Shown here one piece after another: positions 62,948 through 64,000 of a stretch of 64,000 bases of DNA (position 1 is the stretch's first letter; every line of letters begins with the position of its first letter). Location: positions 87,788 through 151,787 of the forward strand of contig NZ_JAXEXL010000009.1 of NCBI RefSeq assembly GCF_034113385.1, read 5' to 3'. The notes below the pieces were generated by a model. The model worked only from the letters and a program-made list of their open reading frames with translations. It had not been told where the DNA came from and ran no database searches. The translations under genes were made by a program, and so were the position numbers. Origin of the DNA: Atopobium sp034113385 (GTDB lineage Bacteria; Actinomycetota; Coriobacteriia; Coriobacteriales; Atopobiaceae).

Positions 62948-63829
62948 ATGAGGAAGCTGATATGTGCTCAGGATGTACTTGCTGCTTCTTACCGGCACGA
63001 AAACCTCGTGATAGATTCAAATACTATAGTCACACCTCAAGCTGCAGATGTTGCCAAAGAGTGTGGTGTAGCTCTCGTAAAAGCTAGCCAGAGTACTTGC
63101 GCAAATCATAAAGATCCGTGCGCTGTTGTATCTGATAAAAACAATGAAGCTGCAATTTCTGCCGAGGAAATAGAGCGCATCATAACAGCTGCTCTTGATC
63201 AAGGTATTTGGAATGAAGCGACCTTGCACCAACTGCTAGATAAGAAGCGTAAGACAGATTTAGATAGTCTGACTGTGGGAGTGTCAGGTCGTCATATTCA
63301 TGTATCTCAAGAACACCTTGATATCTTGTTTGGTAAAGGTTATGAGTTGAGTGCCGTAAAAGAGCTCTCTCAGCCAGGACAATTTGCAGCTAAAGAATGC
63401 GTGACGCTCGTAGGCCCTAAAGGTGTTATTCAAAACGTTCGTGTTTTAGGACCAACTCGTAAGCAAACACAGGTTGAAGTGCTTGCAGGTGACACATTTA
63501 AGCTTGGCGTGCCACAGGTAATCCGCCTCTCTGGTCACCTTAAAGGTACTCCAGGCATTACGGTAGTTGGTCCTAAAGGAACAGTCATTCTTTCCGAAGG
63601 ACTTATTGTTGCGGCGCGTCATATTCATATGTCGCCTGCCGAAGCATCTGAGCGCGGTTTACATGATGGTCAACTAGTTTCCATACGTTTTGATGGTGAA
63701 CGTGCAGGACAACTTGACAACGTAGCTATACGTGTCACAGAGAATTCAGCATTGGATTGCCATATTGATACCGAAGAAGCAAATGCATTGCATATAGCTC
63801 ATGGTTCTGTAGTGCAGATTATTAAGTAG
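62948..63829 (+). CDS. pduL: PduL-type phosphotransacylase with extra N-terminal domain
   Basis: A 293-aa protein. The C-terminal ~200 residues are PduL, which exchanges CoA for phosphate on acyl-CoA: both metal sites are present (VGVSGRHIHVSQEHLDILFG and AARHIHMSPAEA), with LSQPGQFAAKECVTLVGPKG between. The first ~60 residues (KLICAQDVLAASYR, VTPQAADVAKECGVALV) resemble the EutQ/EutT N-terminus, followed by a Lys/Asp-rich linker and a short helix (SAEEIERIITAALDQG) that may be a shell-targeting peptide. Role here: acetyl-CoA to acetyl phosphate, recycling CoA inside the shell. AAAGGAG precedes the ATG. Confidence 0.93.
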   Translation: MRKLICAQDVLAASYRHENLVIDSNTIVTPQAADVAKECGVALVKASQSTCANHKDPCAVVSDKNNEAAISAEEIERIITAALDQGIWNEATLHQLLDKKRKTDLDSLTVGVSGRHIHVSQEHLDILFGKGYELSAVKELSQPGQFAAKECVTLVGPKGVIQNVRVLGPTRKQTQVEVLAGDTFKLGVPQVIRLSGHLKGTPGITVVGPKGTVILSEGLIVAARHIHMSPAEASERGLHDGQLVSIRFDGERAGQLDNVAIRVTENSALDCHIDTEEANALHIAHGSVVQIIK

Positions 63830-63871
63830 GCAACAACGTACAAATAGGTACGCAAACAACAGGAGGATAAG

Positions 63872-64000
63872 ATGTCCAACATTACACAGGCACTCGGCAT
63901 GGTAGAGACTAAGGGTTTGGTTGGAGCTGTAGAAGCAGCAGATGCCATGGTTAAAGCTGCCAACGTTACCTTGGTAGGTAAGGAGCTTGTAGGCGGCGGT
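63872..64000 (+). CDS. BMC-H shell protein 3 (3' partial)
   Basis: The first 43 residues of a BMC-H protein, cut by the window end: ALGMVETKGLVGAVEAADAM is the canonical N-terminal signature, closer to EutM/PduA than the two shell proteins at 54.4-55.0 kb. AGGAGG precedes the ATG. It shows that the microcompartment locus continues beyond the window. Confidence 0.93.
   Translation, partial: MSNITQALGMVETKGLVGAVEAADAMVKAANVTLVGKELVGGG

Overview
The window is chromosomal DNA of moderate-to-low GC with densely packed genes, many GTG/TTG starts and strong AGGAGG-type ribosome binding sites. The gene content (bifunctional Rel, four-domain ribosomal protein S1, L-cysteine desulfidase, a NifU-like/GGGtGRT pair, several peptide and amino-acid ABC importers with twin-arginine lipoprotein signals, no sugar pathways) suggests an anaerobic, peptide-fermenting actinobacterium of the Coriobacteriia, probably Atopobium/Lancefieldella/Olsenella-like. 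The taxonomic call is inference from gene content; no 16S gene is present. No insertion sequence, prophage, CRISPR array or rRNA was seen.

Layout. 0-10 kb: the 3' part of a RecJ-HIRAN-helicase fusion, rel, an MBL hydrolase, tRNA-Leu(CAA), degV, the attenuated infC-rpmI-rplT operon (infC apparently starts at AUA), a small membrane-protein remnant, a WecA/TagO-type transferase and a probable 6S RNA. 10-17 kb: an XRE regulator with a palindromic operator, polA, rnhA, an L-cysteine desulfidase and rpsA behind a long leader. 17-30 kb: a five-gene peptide importer followed by two cytosolic peptidases, then a polar amino-acid importer with a class-I glutamine-amidotransferase-like hydrolase. 30-45 kb: housekeeping genes (coaE, lytic transglycosylase, uvrB, gtrA-like, two flavoproteins and mrp on the minus strand, NifU-like/GGGtGRT, uvrA, ybaK, murJ). 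45-50 kb: a complete liv branched-chain amino-acid importer. 50-52.5 kb: a CcdA-thioredoxin fusion and a membrane-anchored MsrAB, together an extracytoplasmic methionine repair system.

53-64 kb: a glyceryl-radical-type choline bacterial microcompartment locus, cut off by the window end. It carries a DMT-family transporter, a small helical protein, at least three BMC-H shell proteins, a degenerate aldehyde dehydrogenase, choline TMA-lyase CutC (Cys488, Gly820 and the choline-pocket residues all present), its activase CutD, a permuted shell protein, EutP-, EutT- and EutJ-like proteins, a short BMC protein with a cysteine in the pore loop, the vertex protein EutN and a PduL phosphotransacylase with an extra N-terminal domain. 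Inferred pathway: choline enters, CutC makes trimethylamine and acetaldehyde inside the shell, acetaldehyde becomes acetyl-CoA and PduL makes acetyl phosphate. The aldehyde dehydrogenase homologue in the window lacks the catalytic cysteine, so the working aldehyde and alcohol dehydrogenases are expected beyond the window.

The most notable points are the pseudo-aldehyde dehydrogenase, the EutQ/EutT-type N-terminal domain used twice in the locus, the pore-loop cysteine, the RecJ-HIRAN-helicase fusion, the AUA start of infC and the uncharacterised NifU-like/GGGtGRT pair.
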